This document shows positions 53,861-61,933 of a stretch of 64,000 nucleotides of DNA, in pieces (position 1 is the stretch's first letter; each line of letters starts with the position of its first letter). The position numbers and the translations under genes were made by a program. The DNA lies in contig NZ_CAJYMB010000113.1 in the NCBI RefSeq assembly GCF_913775985.1, positions 1-64,000 on the forward strand. The letters run 5' to 3'. Under the pieces are notes generated by a model. That model searched no databases. It worked only from the letters and a program-made list of their open reading frames with translations, and was not told the origin of the DNA. Origin of the DNA: an uncultured Pluralibacter sp. GTDB lineage: Bacteria; Pseudomonadota; Gammaproteobacteria; Enterobacterales; Enterobacteriaceae.

Positions 53861-54328
53861 TTATTTCGCCAAATGTTTCCGCATCAATGAATTTTCTAAT
53901 GTAATACCACGGCAAATAGGGAAACCTCGCTCCACTAAATGAAAGCCGTGTCTTAAAAAGAACTCTGCCGCAGCCTTACTTACCTTTGAGGTAAGCTCAC
54001 TAATTCCAAGCTGTCTCGCTTCCTCATGAATGCAATTCATCAGTAGTGTTCCTACCCCCCGTCTCGAACAGGTTCCTGAGACATAGAAATGGTCAATGTA
54101 TCCATTTGGTTGAATATCTGCATATCCAGCTATCTCACCCTGCAGCTCTACAACAAAAGGGCGTATTTCCTTCATGTGATTGGCCCAGTGCTCCAAGTCG
54201 ATATCTGCCGGGGCCCAGGCATCAATCTGTTCATGTGTGTAGTAGTGTGATGCGATGGTATGTACAGAAGAGTAAAACACTTTAAATAATAAGATTTCAT
54301 CCCCATTTCGAAACTTTCTTATTTTCAT
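53861..54328 (-). CDS. GNAT-family N-acetyltransferase, YafP-like
   Basis: A 155-residue acetyltransferase. 'VFYSSVHTIASHYYTHEQID' and 'AWAPADIDLEHW' match the YafP subgroup, and the acetyl-CoA loop is 'SRRGVGTLLM' (R/Q-x-x-G-x-G/A). The fold is complete. In E. coli yafP belongs to the SOS-linked dinB operon, but here it is alone. Substrate unknown. Confidence 0.83.
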   Translation of the reverse strand: MKIRKFRNGDEILLFKVFYSSVHTIASHYYTHEQIDAWAPADIDLEHWANHMKEIRPFVVELQGEIAGYADIQPNGYIDHFYVSGTCSRRGVGTLLMNCIHEEARQLGISELTSKVSKAAAEFFLRHGFHLVERGFPICRGITLENSLMRKHLAK

Positions 54329-54621
54329 AAAACCTCATTATGAAAGTTGCTTGTAGAACAATACTACTTTTTGTTAAACAGGATGTCAGCTCCGCTTTCT
54401 CAGCGGCCCGCTGCCCAGCTAGCCAGTCGTTCTGTGCCAGAAGCGGACGTGATGGCTCTGGCTGTAGATGCGCGTACTTCAGTTCTGGATCAGAGTTTTC
54501 ACACAGCCTGAGCACGAATCGGACGCTTATGTCAGGTCCGCTATAAGCGATCTGCGGACATTACTGTCGTCGCGCCGTATTAATCATCGGTGAGCAGGTC
54601 AGTTTGTATGTATTTGTACAG
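54329..54621. other. Gap between the GNAT gene and IS110 relic
   Basis: No gene. It carries another copy of the recurring motif (GTGCCAGAAGCGGAC, 54434-54448) and GTGAGCAGGTCA at 54592, resembling an IS3 end. Confidence 0.4.
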
Positions 54622-55592
54622 TCATTGACAAGCAGTTTCTCCAGTTATTTTAGGCACATAAACTGTGCCCGAGCGTAGTACACCAAATATAATATGTATG
54701 AGTTTGCGCATTGCCGCACCGACTATAAGCATCCCCGGCTTTCCGGCAAGCCGAAGGCGGTGGCCGAATGCCCGGATATCAGGGTTATGCTTCAGTGCAA
54801 CCAGAGCGGGCATATACATAGTGCTTCGCAGATATGCATTTCCTGTTTTTGACATCCTTGATTTGCCCCTCACCGAACTGCCAGACTGATGGTGGCGTGG
54901 GTTAAGGCCCAGAAAAGCTGCAACTTCCTTAGCCTTACTGAACTGTTTGTCTGCCATAAATGATAAAATTACGGCTCCCGTAACGCTCCCGATACCCGGT
55001 ATTGAACTTATCAATGCCTCCTGCCTTCTCAGTTCATCATTACAGCTGATATGTTTTTTAATTTCCTGCCGGATCACTTCAATCTCTTCTTTCAGGTGAC
55101 TGGTAATCCTCAGGAGTGAAGGCTGAATGCTGGCATCTGCATTATCAGCACGGTTAGATTCCATCCGCAGCATGCCTTTCAGCGCATCCATCCGGCGTAC
55201 CAGAGCCTGTAATGTCCTGACCGGCTGCGGTACAGGTTGCCACTGCGCCGGAATCGTTGCCCTGCAGAAACGCGCAATCAGCTTTGAATCACTCTTGTCT
55301 GTTTTTGTACGTGATAGCTCCGCCATACCATAACCCTTTATGCGCGAGGGATTTACCACACTGACTTTTATCTTTTTCTCATATAGAAACGTAGCGAGAG
55401 CTGTCCCGTAATCACCGGTGGCTTCCATGCATGCGTGGATCTCTAAAAAAATCCCCCACGCCGGCCCATTTCAGAAGTGCTGTAAAACCCGCCACTGAAT
55501 TAGCAAATGCTTTACATCGGTAACTATCATTGCTAAGTAAAGCAGCATCAAATTTCTTACTGGCAATATCAATTCCGAGATAAACAGTCATT
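54622..55592 (-). pseudogene. Frameshifted IS110-family transposase
   Basis: The start MTVYLGIDIASKKFDAALLS (from 55592) is an IS110 DEDD-type N-terminus with the first aspartate. Near 55445, at a T-tract, the frame shifts; the rest reads 'MEATGDYGTALATFLYEKKI' through 'SRTKTDKSDSKLIARFCRA' to the C-terminal IS116/IS110 domain with 'SIPGIGSVTGAVILSFMAD' and 'RGKSRMSKTGNAYLRSTMYM'. Without the frameshift it would be about 320 residues. IS110 elements lack clear inverted repeats and none were seen. Confidence 0.78.
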
Positions 55593-56059
55593 TCATATCC
55601 TCATGGGGTCAGTACTGACCAACCTTGCAAAATTCAGGCTCACCGCGTTGCAGGGCTAAAGATACCCTTCGGTCTGGGCTGAGTTCAGGACAGAGCGGTA
55701 TTTATCTTTTTAACGGGCCTGACAGCCTGAGGACGTTGCCGGCCTATTCTGTCCCGGGACCATGCATGTACAGGCAGACTTAACTTACTCTGCCTGAAAC
55801 ACGATAAAAGGACGTTTCTGCGCGCCACTTTCATGCCGCCTGCGGCGGGGGAGGAAAAACGTGCGGTCTGCTACCGGTGCCGTGACTTCACTTTAGCCCA
55901 GCCGCTGCGTGTTCAAGAGATCGCTTCGCTCGCCGTCCTCGCCCGCTCGCTTGCGCTGCGGCCTGCGGCGTCGCTCCTGAACACTCCGCTTTCGCCGGGC
56001 TGCCATTCAGTCACGGCACAGGCCGGAACGGTTATCCACTCTGACTGCGGAGGTTTCTG
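55593..56059. other. Gap before the antirestriction relic
   Basis: No supportable gene; the left part is probably the upstream end of the IS110 element. The right part is GC-rich plasmid intergenic DNA. Confidence 0.4.
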
Positions 56060-56437
56060 ATGAACACAGCACTGCACGCGCCCGAGCCGGCGCAGATCCT
56101 GGACGGTTACGTGAAAATGTGCTTTTTGCCGATACTTTTTACAGGCGATTTCATGCGCGCCGAACTCAACATATACCAGTATGCCGATCGCTTTCTCAGC
56201 GACTATGTGCGCGGCGTATGGAAGTTTGCGCAGCTGCCCGGCGGCGGCTTTATGAAGCTGAAAGGGGAGGTGCGCTGGCACTTTTTCAACTCTGGGTAAT
56301 TACAGCGAGCTGGACGTAAGCGCGGAGGCGGCGGGGCCATCATCACCGCGCTGGTTCTCAATCATCGGAGCAGGAGGAAGACCGCCAAGATGGAGAAGAA
56401 TCCTGTCCGCTCTATTCCTAACGCCAACTGCAGCTGA
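56060..56437 (+). pseudogene. Frameshifted antirestriction protein (KlcA/ArdB type)
   Basis: MNTALHAPEPAQILDGYVKM, 'CFLPILFTGDFMRAELNIYQ' and 'YADRFLSDYVRGVWKFAQLP' are typical of KlcA/ArdB antirestriction proteins ('FLPxLFG-x-FL-x-E-x-x-Y'). After 'GGGFMKLKGEVRWHFFNSG' the frame breaks near 56290; 'NYSELDVSAEAAG' and 'IITALVLNHRS' continue in two other frames. The protein that would block type I restriction on entry is therefore lost. Confidence 0.7.
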
Positions 56438-56792
56438 TAAATTATGCTAGTGAACAAGTGAATCTAATGTCATATTTAATGCTAGGTACTGAATGTTTTG
56501 AGAAGCGTTTTCACTCAATTAAACCAGAGAAGTTATTTTCTAAATGTGTGTTGTAGGAATGGCTTTTATATATCAATCGATTTCGTTTGCATATATGTAA
56601 AGTGCTTTATTTTCTCATGGGAGAGATGTTGGTAAAAAGCTTTGTATTTTATCTTTATTTTCTTTAAGAGGTTATGTTAAATTATGATACCTGTGTTTAG
56701 ATGTATTGGGGTTGCTAAGCTTAAATTGGGATGTTTAATATGATTATCTCATGTGTTAATTAACGTATTGTAACTTTAGTAGGTTATCATTT
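56438..56792. other. AT-rich region upstream of the RelE-like/DUF4263 pair
   Basis: No gene. Strongly AT-rich compared with the flanking plasmid DNA; the left border of a small island, with the promoter of the gene pair. Confidence 0.5.
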
Positions 56793-57074
56793 ATGAGTGT
56801 AAAGGTTCAGTTATCCCAGAGGTTTGTACAAAAGCTTCGTGAACAGTCACATGAGGTTAGCGATAAAATATTTCATATAATTGAAAGAATAAAAGATGGG
56901 GATGTGATTGATGCAATGATTTTAGTGGAGCATAAAAGCAGAAGGTTTTATAAACTCAGAATTAACTATGACTTATTTATCATATACTATTTTGAGGATG
57001 GAAATGAATCCTGCACGATAGTAGATTTGGTAAGCCATCGGGAAACGCATGGCTTAATGAGACCTAGTAAATGA
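56793..57074 (+). CDS. RelE/ParE-like small protein
   Basis: A 93-residue protein with the RelE/ParE fold pattern: 'QLSQRFVQKLREQSHEVSDK' (helical start), 'HKSRRFYKLRINYDLFIIYY' and 'FEDGNESCTIVDLVSHRETH' (central beta strands R-x-Y-x-L-R-x-x-x-D). It overlaps the next gene by four bases (ATGA). In ordinary toxin-antitoxin pairs the partner is a small DNA-binding antitoxin; here it is a DUF4263 protein of 209 residues. The family call is moderate and the toxic activity is untested. Confidence 0.6.
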   Translation: MSVKVQLSQRFVQKLREQSHEVSDKIFHIIERIKDGDVIDAMILVEHKSRRFYKLRINYDLFIIYYFEDGNESCTIVDLVSHRETHGLMRPSK

Positions 57075-57700
57075 TTACATTGATATCTGGCCAATTAGAC
57101 CAATCAAGGTCTAGACATGAGTTAGACGAACTAAAAAATTTACTATCTACTCAGGCAGAAATAAAAGAGACTTATCTGCTTGGATTTTTTGAGGCCAGGC
57201 CCCAGTTGATTTTATTAATGGGCAGAGTGGTAGGTTTGGGTGGCCCGTCTATGTATAATAATGAACTCCCAATTTTAGGTAAATATAGGGCTGATTTTGT
57301 TGTTTCAAATAATTCTCACTCCGAGTTTGCTTTTATTGAATTTGAAAATGCTACTGAGGGGTCGATCTTTACTAAAACAATTAATAAAAGAACGCTAGCG
57401 CATTCTTGGTCACCAAGGTTCGAGCATGGATATAGTCAAGTAATTGACTGGTACCACCATCTGCGAGAGAATGATGGCACATCAAATATGTTGTCTGAAT
57501 TTGGCAGGCGAACTATAAAATCTTATGGTGCACTTATTATTGGCAGGAATAGCTCCATAGGCAAAAGCGATTGTCGACATAGGTTTCAAAAAAGAATTGA
57601 ATGCTCAACAATTTATGACAAACACATCACTTGTTATACATTTGATGATTTATATGAACAAATGGAAATACAGTATGATATTTTGGCTAACTTTAAATAA
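57071..57700 (+). CDS. DUF4263 (Shedu-type) nuclease-like protein
   Basis: A 209-residue protein. Residues 60-110 hold 'ELPILGKYRADFVVSNNSHS' and 'EFAFIEFENATEGSIF': D75 and E90-x-E92 fit the PD-(D/E)xK-like core of DUF4263, the domain of the Shedu (SduA) phage-defence nuclease, though the usual lysine of ExK is replaced by glutamate. The C-terminal part ('LIIGRNSSIGKSDCRHRF') is also seen in that family. It is AT-rich and translationally coupled to the RelE-like gene. Probable defence or addiction module. Confidence 0.6.
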   Translation: MITLISGQLDQSRSRHELDELKNLLSTQAEIKETYLLGFFEARPQLILLMGRVVGLGGPSMYNNELPILGKYRADFVVSNNSHSEFAFIEFENATEGSIFTKTINKRTLAHSWSPRFEHGYSQVIDWYHHLRENDGTSNMLSEFGRRTIKSYGALIIGRNSSIGKSDCRHRFQKRIECSTIYDKHITCYTFDDLYEQMEIQYDILANFK

Positions 57701-57827
57701 AAAATTATTGTCATTTTCTTCAAATACTTAATGTTCAGCGCCATGAATTTGATGAAGAGCGTTTTCTCTAGTTTCGAAAGTGGTTAGGAAAAATATAAGA
57801 CCAACAAAAATCAAAATAATTACTCAC

Positions 57828-57999
57828 GGGCCCCCTTCGGCTCCCCGGCAAGCCGGGTCGTCGAGCCCTATGTCGCTAAGCGGCAAAGCCGCCAAGCGCC
57901 ACCGAACCCCTGCGGGTTTCGGCCGCGAGCGGTTTCGGGCTGATGTCCAGGGTCAACGGCTGCAGACGGCTGCGCCGTCGCGTTCACCGTCCCGGCCTG
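57828..57999 (+). repeat. 172-bp GC-rich direct repeat, copy A
   Basis: GGGCCCCCTTCGGCTCCCCG to CGTTCACCGTCCCGGCCTG. Nearly identical to 61113-61268 apart from a 16-bp internal difference in length. It contains several short hairpins. Similar blocks are common between genes of enterobacterial plasmids. Confidence 0.8.
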
Positions 58000-58324
58000 T
58001 CGCCGGGACTCTGAGGTCAGTCCGCTGGGCGGCCTGAAACTTCCCTTCTGACGCTTCCCTGCATTCCGGCCAGCCCTTGCGCGGTGGGCTGGTCGTAGCA
58101 CCGCCGGTTCAGGCAGAAAGGGGTGAAATGCACGCCGCCAAAAACTTTTTGCCAGGGGCGTCAAAAACTTTTTGTCGTCGCCCCTTTATACCTTCACTTC
58201 GTCGTTGCTCCTTTGCCCCTGCCGCGAAAGGCCAGACCGGAAAGAGAAAACCCGCGTCAGAAAAGGCCTTTGCCGGTCCCGCAGCACGCGCTGCACTACT
58301 CAGGCGGATTTAAGGAGCTATGCC
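58000..58324. other. Leader region of radC-like gene
   Basis: No gene. AAAAACTTTTTG occurs twice (near 58139 and 58168) and GGGGCG/CGCCCC bracket the second copy, so the region can fold; such sequences precede radC-type genes on F-like plasmids. Confidence 0.4.
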
Positions 58325-58966
58325 ATGCAGAACACCCCCGTAAACGTCACCCTGGATGCGATTACCGATTGCGCGCTGACCGAAATAATGACCAGACATA
58401 ATGCTCAAAACATCATCAATACCGCCTCTGAATCTATGGCTACTCGTATAGAAACCCTGAGTGATAACGTTAGTTTTTTCACTTGTCTGCAGATTCGTGA
58501 TGCGCAGGGTAATTACGTAATGGCCACTGAGAGTCAGATCCTGGAAGAAGCCGCACGCGCCATCGAGCATCGCTATCCCACCGGGACCTTTTTTGCCTCA
58601 GCGGCGGTCTCAGAAGAATTTTTCAGAGCAAAACTTGCCGGCCGCGACCGGGAAATTTTTTCAGTTGCCTTTCTGAATAACCAGCATCAGCTGCTTGCTT
58701 ACGAGGAGATGTTTCAGGGATCTGTTTCAAGCGTCGAAGTGCACCCTCGGGTTTTGGTATACAGGGCGCTGCAGTTGAACGCGGCGGCGATAATCGTGAG
58801 CCATAATCACCCCTCTTTTTTGAAAGAGCCTTCACGGGCTGACATTGCGATCACAGGACGTTTGAAAAAGGCACTTGAGTTGGTCGCTGTAAGGCTGATT
58901 GACCATATCATTGTTGCAGGCAACGAGACTGTTTCACTGGCACAACTGGGACATATCGACGGTTAA
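58325..58966 (+). CDS. RadC-family JAB-domain protein
   Basis: A 213-residue protein of the RadC/YeeS group (DUF2466). The JAMM-like metal site is present: the glutamate-bearing strand 'VAFLNNQHQLLAYEEMFQG', H-N-H-P in 'IIVSHNHPSFLKEPS' and the aspartate in 'SRADIAITGRLKKAL'. AAGGAG lies seven bases before the ATG at 58325, which is preferred over 58172. Plasmid RadC proteins are widespread near antirestriction genes; their enzyme activity is unknown. Confidence 0.88.
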   Translation: MQNTPVNVTLDAITDCALTEIMTRHNAQNIINTASESMATRIETLSDNVSFFTCLQIRDAQGNYVMATESQILEEAARAIEHRYPTGTFFASAAVSEEFFRAKLAGRDREIFSVAFLNNQHQLLAYEEMFQGSVSSVEVHPRVLVYRALQLNAAAIIVSHNHPSFLKEPSRADIAITGRLKKALELVAVRLIDHIIVAGNETVSLAQLGHIDG

Positions 58967-59247
58967 ACTGTTGCGATGACCTGCCTGGCAGGGCTGCCCT
59001 GCAGAATACCTCACCGGCCCGATAGACGGGCCGGATTCGTGACCAGAGACAGGGCTGAATATCATGATCTGAGAATAAAAATTTACACTCAGTACCCCGC
59101 AGGCGTTAACCGGCTGCGATTTTAAAGCTTACCGTGACCGCGGCGGAATCTTCCGTCAGCGCATGAGCGCAGCCTTACTTAACGCGCTGCAGTTGCCTGA
59201 CAGCTGGCGCATGGACTGTGAAATGCGGGCCGAGTGAGGTGGGGCAT

Positions 59248-59559
59248 ATGCGGTATAACTGCGGCAGACCCGCGCGGATACGGCTGGGCTGGCCGTCGGG
59301 CTGTTCGCCGGTATGGCGTGCAATCGTCACAGACACCCGTCCCCGCTGCCGCCTGCGCCTGTACGTCAGCGATCGGCTCGAACCAGCGGCGCTGCAGGTG
59401 ATACTTGCAAAAATCGCTGAGTACACGCGGGCGGGCTTCACCGGCGCCGGAGAGCTTGCCGCCGCGATTCGGATGGGGAGCACACGGTATGATCCGGACC
59501 TCACTGGCACTGGTGCTACTTCTGCCGGAGTAGCCAAACTCTATGGGAATATGAACTGA
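59248..59559 (+). CDS. Hypothetical plasmid protein
   Basis: A 103-residue frame: MRYNCGRPARIRLGWPSGCS, 'LRLYVSDRLEPAALQVILAK', 'IAEYTRAGFTGAGELAAAIR'. A GAGGTGGGG site lies before the ATG at 59248, and the register looks protein-like with an amphipathic 'ALQVILAKIAEYTRAGFTG' helix. The family was not recognised. An upstream frame (from 59164, MSAALLNALQLPDSWRMDCE) overlaps its beginning and could be an earlier part lost by frameshift. Confidence 0.4.
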   Translation: MRYNCGRPARIRLGWPSGCSPVWRAIVTDTRPRCRLRLYVSDRLEPAALQVILAKIAEYTRAGFTGAGELAAAIRMGSTRYDPDLTGTGATSAGVAKLYGNMN

Positions 59560-59675
59560 CGCAGCATTAGAGAAACATCGCATGCATCGCTTCTTAAACC
59601 GGGAGATCGTGTGCAGCAGACCGTCAGCTATGAATGTTCTGTAAAAAATGATGCGATGATAAAATAGACAATATA

Positions 59676-59724
59676 GTGTGACTTAGTGTCACCCTATGGT
59701 AGTCTATGTGTTACTAAGTCACAC
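59676..59724 (+). promoter_or_regulatory. Operator of the mazEF-like operon
   Basis: GTGTGACTTAGT (59676-59687) and ACTAAGTCACAC (59713-59724) form a perfect 12-bp inverted repeat spaced by 25 bp, ending 12 bases before the antitoxin ATG. This fits an autoregulatory site for the MazE-like/MazF-like complex. Confidence 0.7.
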
Positions 59725-59736
59725 ACCGGAGGGCAT

Positions 59737-60009
59737 ATGGCATCAACAAGACTTCGTCAGCAGGGCGGGGCCGTCGTGCTGACCATCCCGAGCGACATTG
59801 CAGCAAGAGCGGGCTGGACAGTAGGCATCGAGCTGGACGTAACCGCTGAAGGCGAGACCGTAAATATTGTGCCGGTAGCTCGTGTACCGCGTGGTCGCCG
59901 CACACTGGCACAGCTGCTGGCCGGTATTGATCAGCAGGAAATCCATGGCTATAACGAAGAAACATCTGACGGCCTGAATGACGCGCCGCAGGGCAGGGAG
60001 CATATCTGA
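59737..60009 (+). CDS. MazE/PemI-like antitoxin
   Basis: A 90-residue protein with an AbrB-type swapped-hairpin DNA-binding N-terminus ('RLRQQGGAVVLTIPSDIAAR', 'GWTVGIELDVTAEGETVNIV') and a flexible C-terminal tail that would cover the toxin. A CGGAGGG site precedes the ATG at 59737. It shares one base with the toxin start (TGATG), the usual coupling in mazEF-type operons. Confidence 0.85.
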   Translation: MASTRLRQQGGAVVLTIPSDIAARAGWTVGIELDVTAEGETVNIVPVARVPRGRRTLAQLLAGIDQQEIHGYNEETSDGLNDAPQGREHI

Positions 60010-60374
60010 TGGTTTCAAGGAGGGTGCCACAGAAGGGCGAAATCTGGCACGTAAACGGCGATCCGGTGGAAGGCCGTGAATTTAAGGGACCGCACTACTA
60101 CCTGGTAATCTCGCAGCGAGAGCTGGTGGCCGCACTGGGAACAGCGGTTTGCGTGCCTGTAACAAGCGGCGGCGGCGCGTCACGCTCGCAGGGTGTGACC
60201 GTATATCTGGATGGCAACAGCACGGACACCGGTAAAGTGACCGGCGTAGCGCTGTGCTATCAGCTGCGCTCGCTTGACCTGACTGCGCGCAGAGCAAGTT
60301 ATGCCGCTACGGTTGAGCCCCATGTTATGGATGAAATATTGTCGCTGGTGGTTGATCTTATCGATCCGCGTTAA
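60009..60374 (+). CDS. MazF/PemK-like endoribonuclease toxin
   Basis: A 121-residue PemK-fold protein: 'VPQKGEIWHVNGDPVEGREF', 'KGPHYYLVISQRELVAALGT', 'VCVPVTSGG' and 'ALCYQLRSLDLTARRASYAA' follow ChpB/MazF closely, including the R residue before G-x-x-V and the S/T after 'CVPVTS'. It cuts mRNA at short sequences when the antitoxin decays, which stabilises the plasmid. The only complete two-gene toxin-antitoxin pair of a known class in this window. Confidence 0.87.
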   Translation: MVSRRVPQKGEIWHVNGDPVEGREFKGPHYYLVISQRELVAALGTAVCVPVTSGGGASRSQGVTVYLDGNSTDTGKVTGVALCYQLRSLDLTARRASYAATVEPHVMDEILSLVVDLIDPR

Positions 60375-60439
60375 TCAATGTAGAGCTTAAAACGTAGCCT
60401 GCTGTTGAAGAATAAGATTATCGATTCTGGATATATGTC

Positions 60440-60552
60440 CTGAAGGGCGAAAGGAAAAACATTTTTTCATCACGGTCAGGGCTAACTGGTACATCACCTT
60501 CGAATTCACGGACGGTGATACTTATATTCTCAACCTGGAGGATTATCACTGA
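60440..60552 (+). pseudogene. 3' remnant of higB
   Basis: Immediately before higA the frame 'HFFITVRANWYITFEFTDGD' and 'TYILNLEDYH' to TGA is the last third of a HigB-type RelE-family toxin ('SIxINxxWRxxFxxxDGDAYxxxxxDYH'). The first two thirds are absent. Its stop overlaps the higA start (TGATG), as in intact higBA operons. Confidence 0.7.
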
Positions 60553-60869
60553 TGGGCATGTTTAATCCCCCGCATCCGGGCGGCCTGATCACCGAGTATA
60601 TTGAAGATAATAATATTGGCCTGCGCGTGCTGGCGAAAGAGCTGGGCGTGTCCGCTTCGGCGCTGAGCAAAGTCGCCAGCGGTAAGGCTTCTGTCAGTCC
60701 GGAAATGGCGGTGCGGCTGGAGGCGGGGCTGGGTATTGCGGCGCGTCTTTGGTTATCCATGCAGGCCGCCTGCGATCTGCACAAGGCGCGTGCCAATACA
60801 GACGTTTCAGGCGTACACCTGCACCCGGGCGTGCTGGCGGCTCCTGCAGAGGAACGACCGGGCAAATAA
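60552..60869 (+). CDS. HigA-family antitoxin without intact toxin
   Basis: A 105-residue XRE protein: 'NPPHPGGLITEYIEDNNIGL', helix-turn-helix 'VLAKELGVSASALSKVASGK' and 'VRLEAGLGIAARLWLSMQAA' are standard HigA features ('HPGxxL', 'A-x-L-W'). The toxin half of the operon is truncated, so it survives as an orphan that may repress its own or related promoters. Followed by a strong terminator. Confidence 0.87.
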   Translation: MGMFNPPHPGGLITEYIEDNNIGLRVLAKELGVSASALSKVASGKASVSPEMAVRLEAGLGIAARLWLSMQAACDLHKARANTDVSGVHLHPGVLAAPAEERPGK

Positions 60870-60891
60870 TCCCGGTAACTGATACCCGCAG

Positions 60892-60918
60892 ACCGCGCCA
60901 CCTGGCGCGGTTTTTTTT
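60892..60918 (+). terminator. Terminator after higA
   Basis: ACCGCGCCA and TGGCGCGGT form a 9-bp perfect stem with a two-base loop followed by eight T residues, 23 bases beyond the higA stop. Confidence 0.93.
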
Positions 60919-61433
60919 GGATTTTCTGCCAGCATCTGAACAGCAACACCGACACCCTGCGGGCCGGGAAAAGCCGGTGCTGGCGCACCGGCCATCCCCG
61001 CCTGGCCGCTGATACCCTTCACGCGTTTAATGGATTCAGAGTCGTCAGTTCTCTGTTCAGCTGTTTCAGCCTGCCGCCGGAAAAGTCGCATTAACAGCAA
61101 CAGCAACAGCCTGGGCCCCCTTCGGCTCCCCGGCAAGCCGGGTCGTCGAGCCCTATGTCGCTAAGCGGTACCGAACCCCTACGGGTTGCGGCCGCGAGCG
61201 GTTTCGGGCTGATGTCCAGGGTCAACGGCTGCAGACGGCTGCGCCGTCGCGTTCACCGTCCCGGCCTGCCTCCATGCCGCTGACGCGGCATTCAGGGGCA
61301 GGCTGCGCACTGCTCGCCCGCCTGTGACCTGCTACGGTTCCCTGCCCGGTATATCTCAATTACAATGTACCTTTAACCCCAGACAGCGTAATCCGCTGGC
61401 ACAGGTCTTCTGAAAAAATGCCTCTGAGGATGT
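60919..61433. other. Gap containing the second 172-bp-type repeat
   Basis: No gene; GC-rich intergenic DNA. The repeat at 61113-61268 occupies its centre. Confidence 0.5.
61113..61268 (+). repeat. GC-rich direct repeat, copy B
   Basis: The 156-bp counterpart of 57828-57999, same orientation, with about 16 bases missing after TCGCTAAGCGG and a few substitutions. Confidence 0.8.
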
Positions 61434-61805
61434 ATGACCGAGAACGAAGAAGCAGAATTCAAACGGATGATGGGTATAGTGGTTAAGAAGTCCGTGGTCT
61501 GGTACCGCGAACAGGATTTCAGTCATATGAATGATGATGTCCGGATCGAGCTGGAAAGCCTGTTCAGTGAGGGTGACAAGTATGATCCTATGGCCAGCGT
61601 TACAATCAGCCTGAACCTGATGATGATGGGCAACGCATTGCAGGATAAACGCCTGAACGTACTTGCCGCCCGGGCGGCGCAGATGTCCGGTGATGTGAAA
61701 ACGCTCGGCAAACCCGAAGGTAAGGTGGCGCTGCGCCTGCTGCTCGACGAAATCAGCGAACTGCTAAAAGAGTCTCAGTTTTATGAAGCGGATAAGGCAG
61801 ATTAA
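61434..61805 (+). CDS. Hypothetical protein
   Basis: A 123-residue, acidic, predicted all-helical protein ('DVRIELESLFSEGDKYDPMA', 'LNVLAARAAQMSGDVKTLGK', 'LLLDEISELLKESQFYEADK'). TGAGGA precedes the ATG by about six bases. No motif or family was recognised and no signal peptide or membrane segment is present. It stands alone between the repeat and the second IS copy. Confidence 0.6.
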   Translation: MTENEEAEFKRMMGIVVKKSVVWYREQDFSHMNDDVRIELESLFSEGDKYDPMASVTISLNLMMMGNALQDKRLNVLAARAAQMSGDVKTLGKPEGKVALRLLLDEISELLKESQFYEADKAD

Positions 61806-61933
61806 CTACGCTAAAAACACATAGGTGCTCTAATAATAAAGTTTTCTTTTTAAAAATTATTTAACCACCCAAAATTCTGATGATGCGAGGTTATGTACGC
61901 GTGATGACCTGCCCCCAGGATTAAATACAAAAC

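Noticed and set aside
56487-57775. Similar short sequences around GAGCGTTTTC at both sides of the RelE-like/DUF4263 island, as insertion duplications
   Set aside because: The match is imperfect, needs a gap and lies inside AT-rich DNA, so it could be chance.
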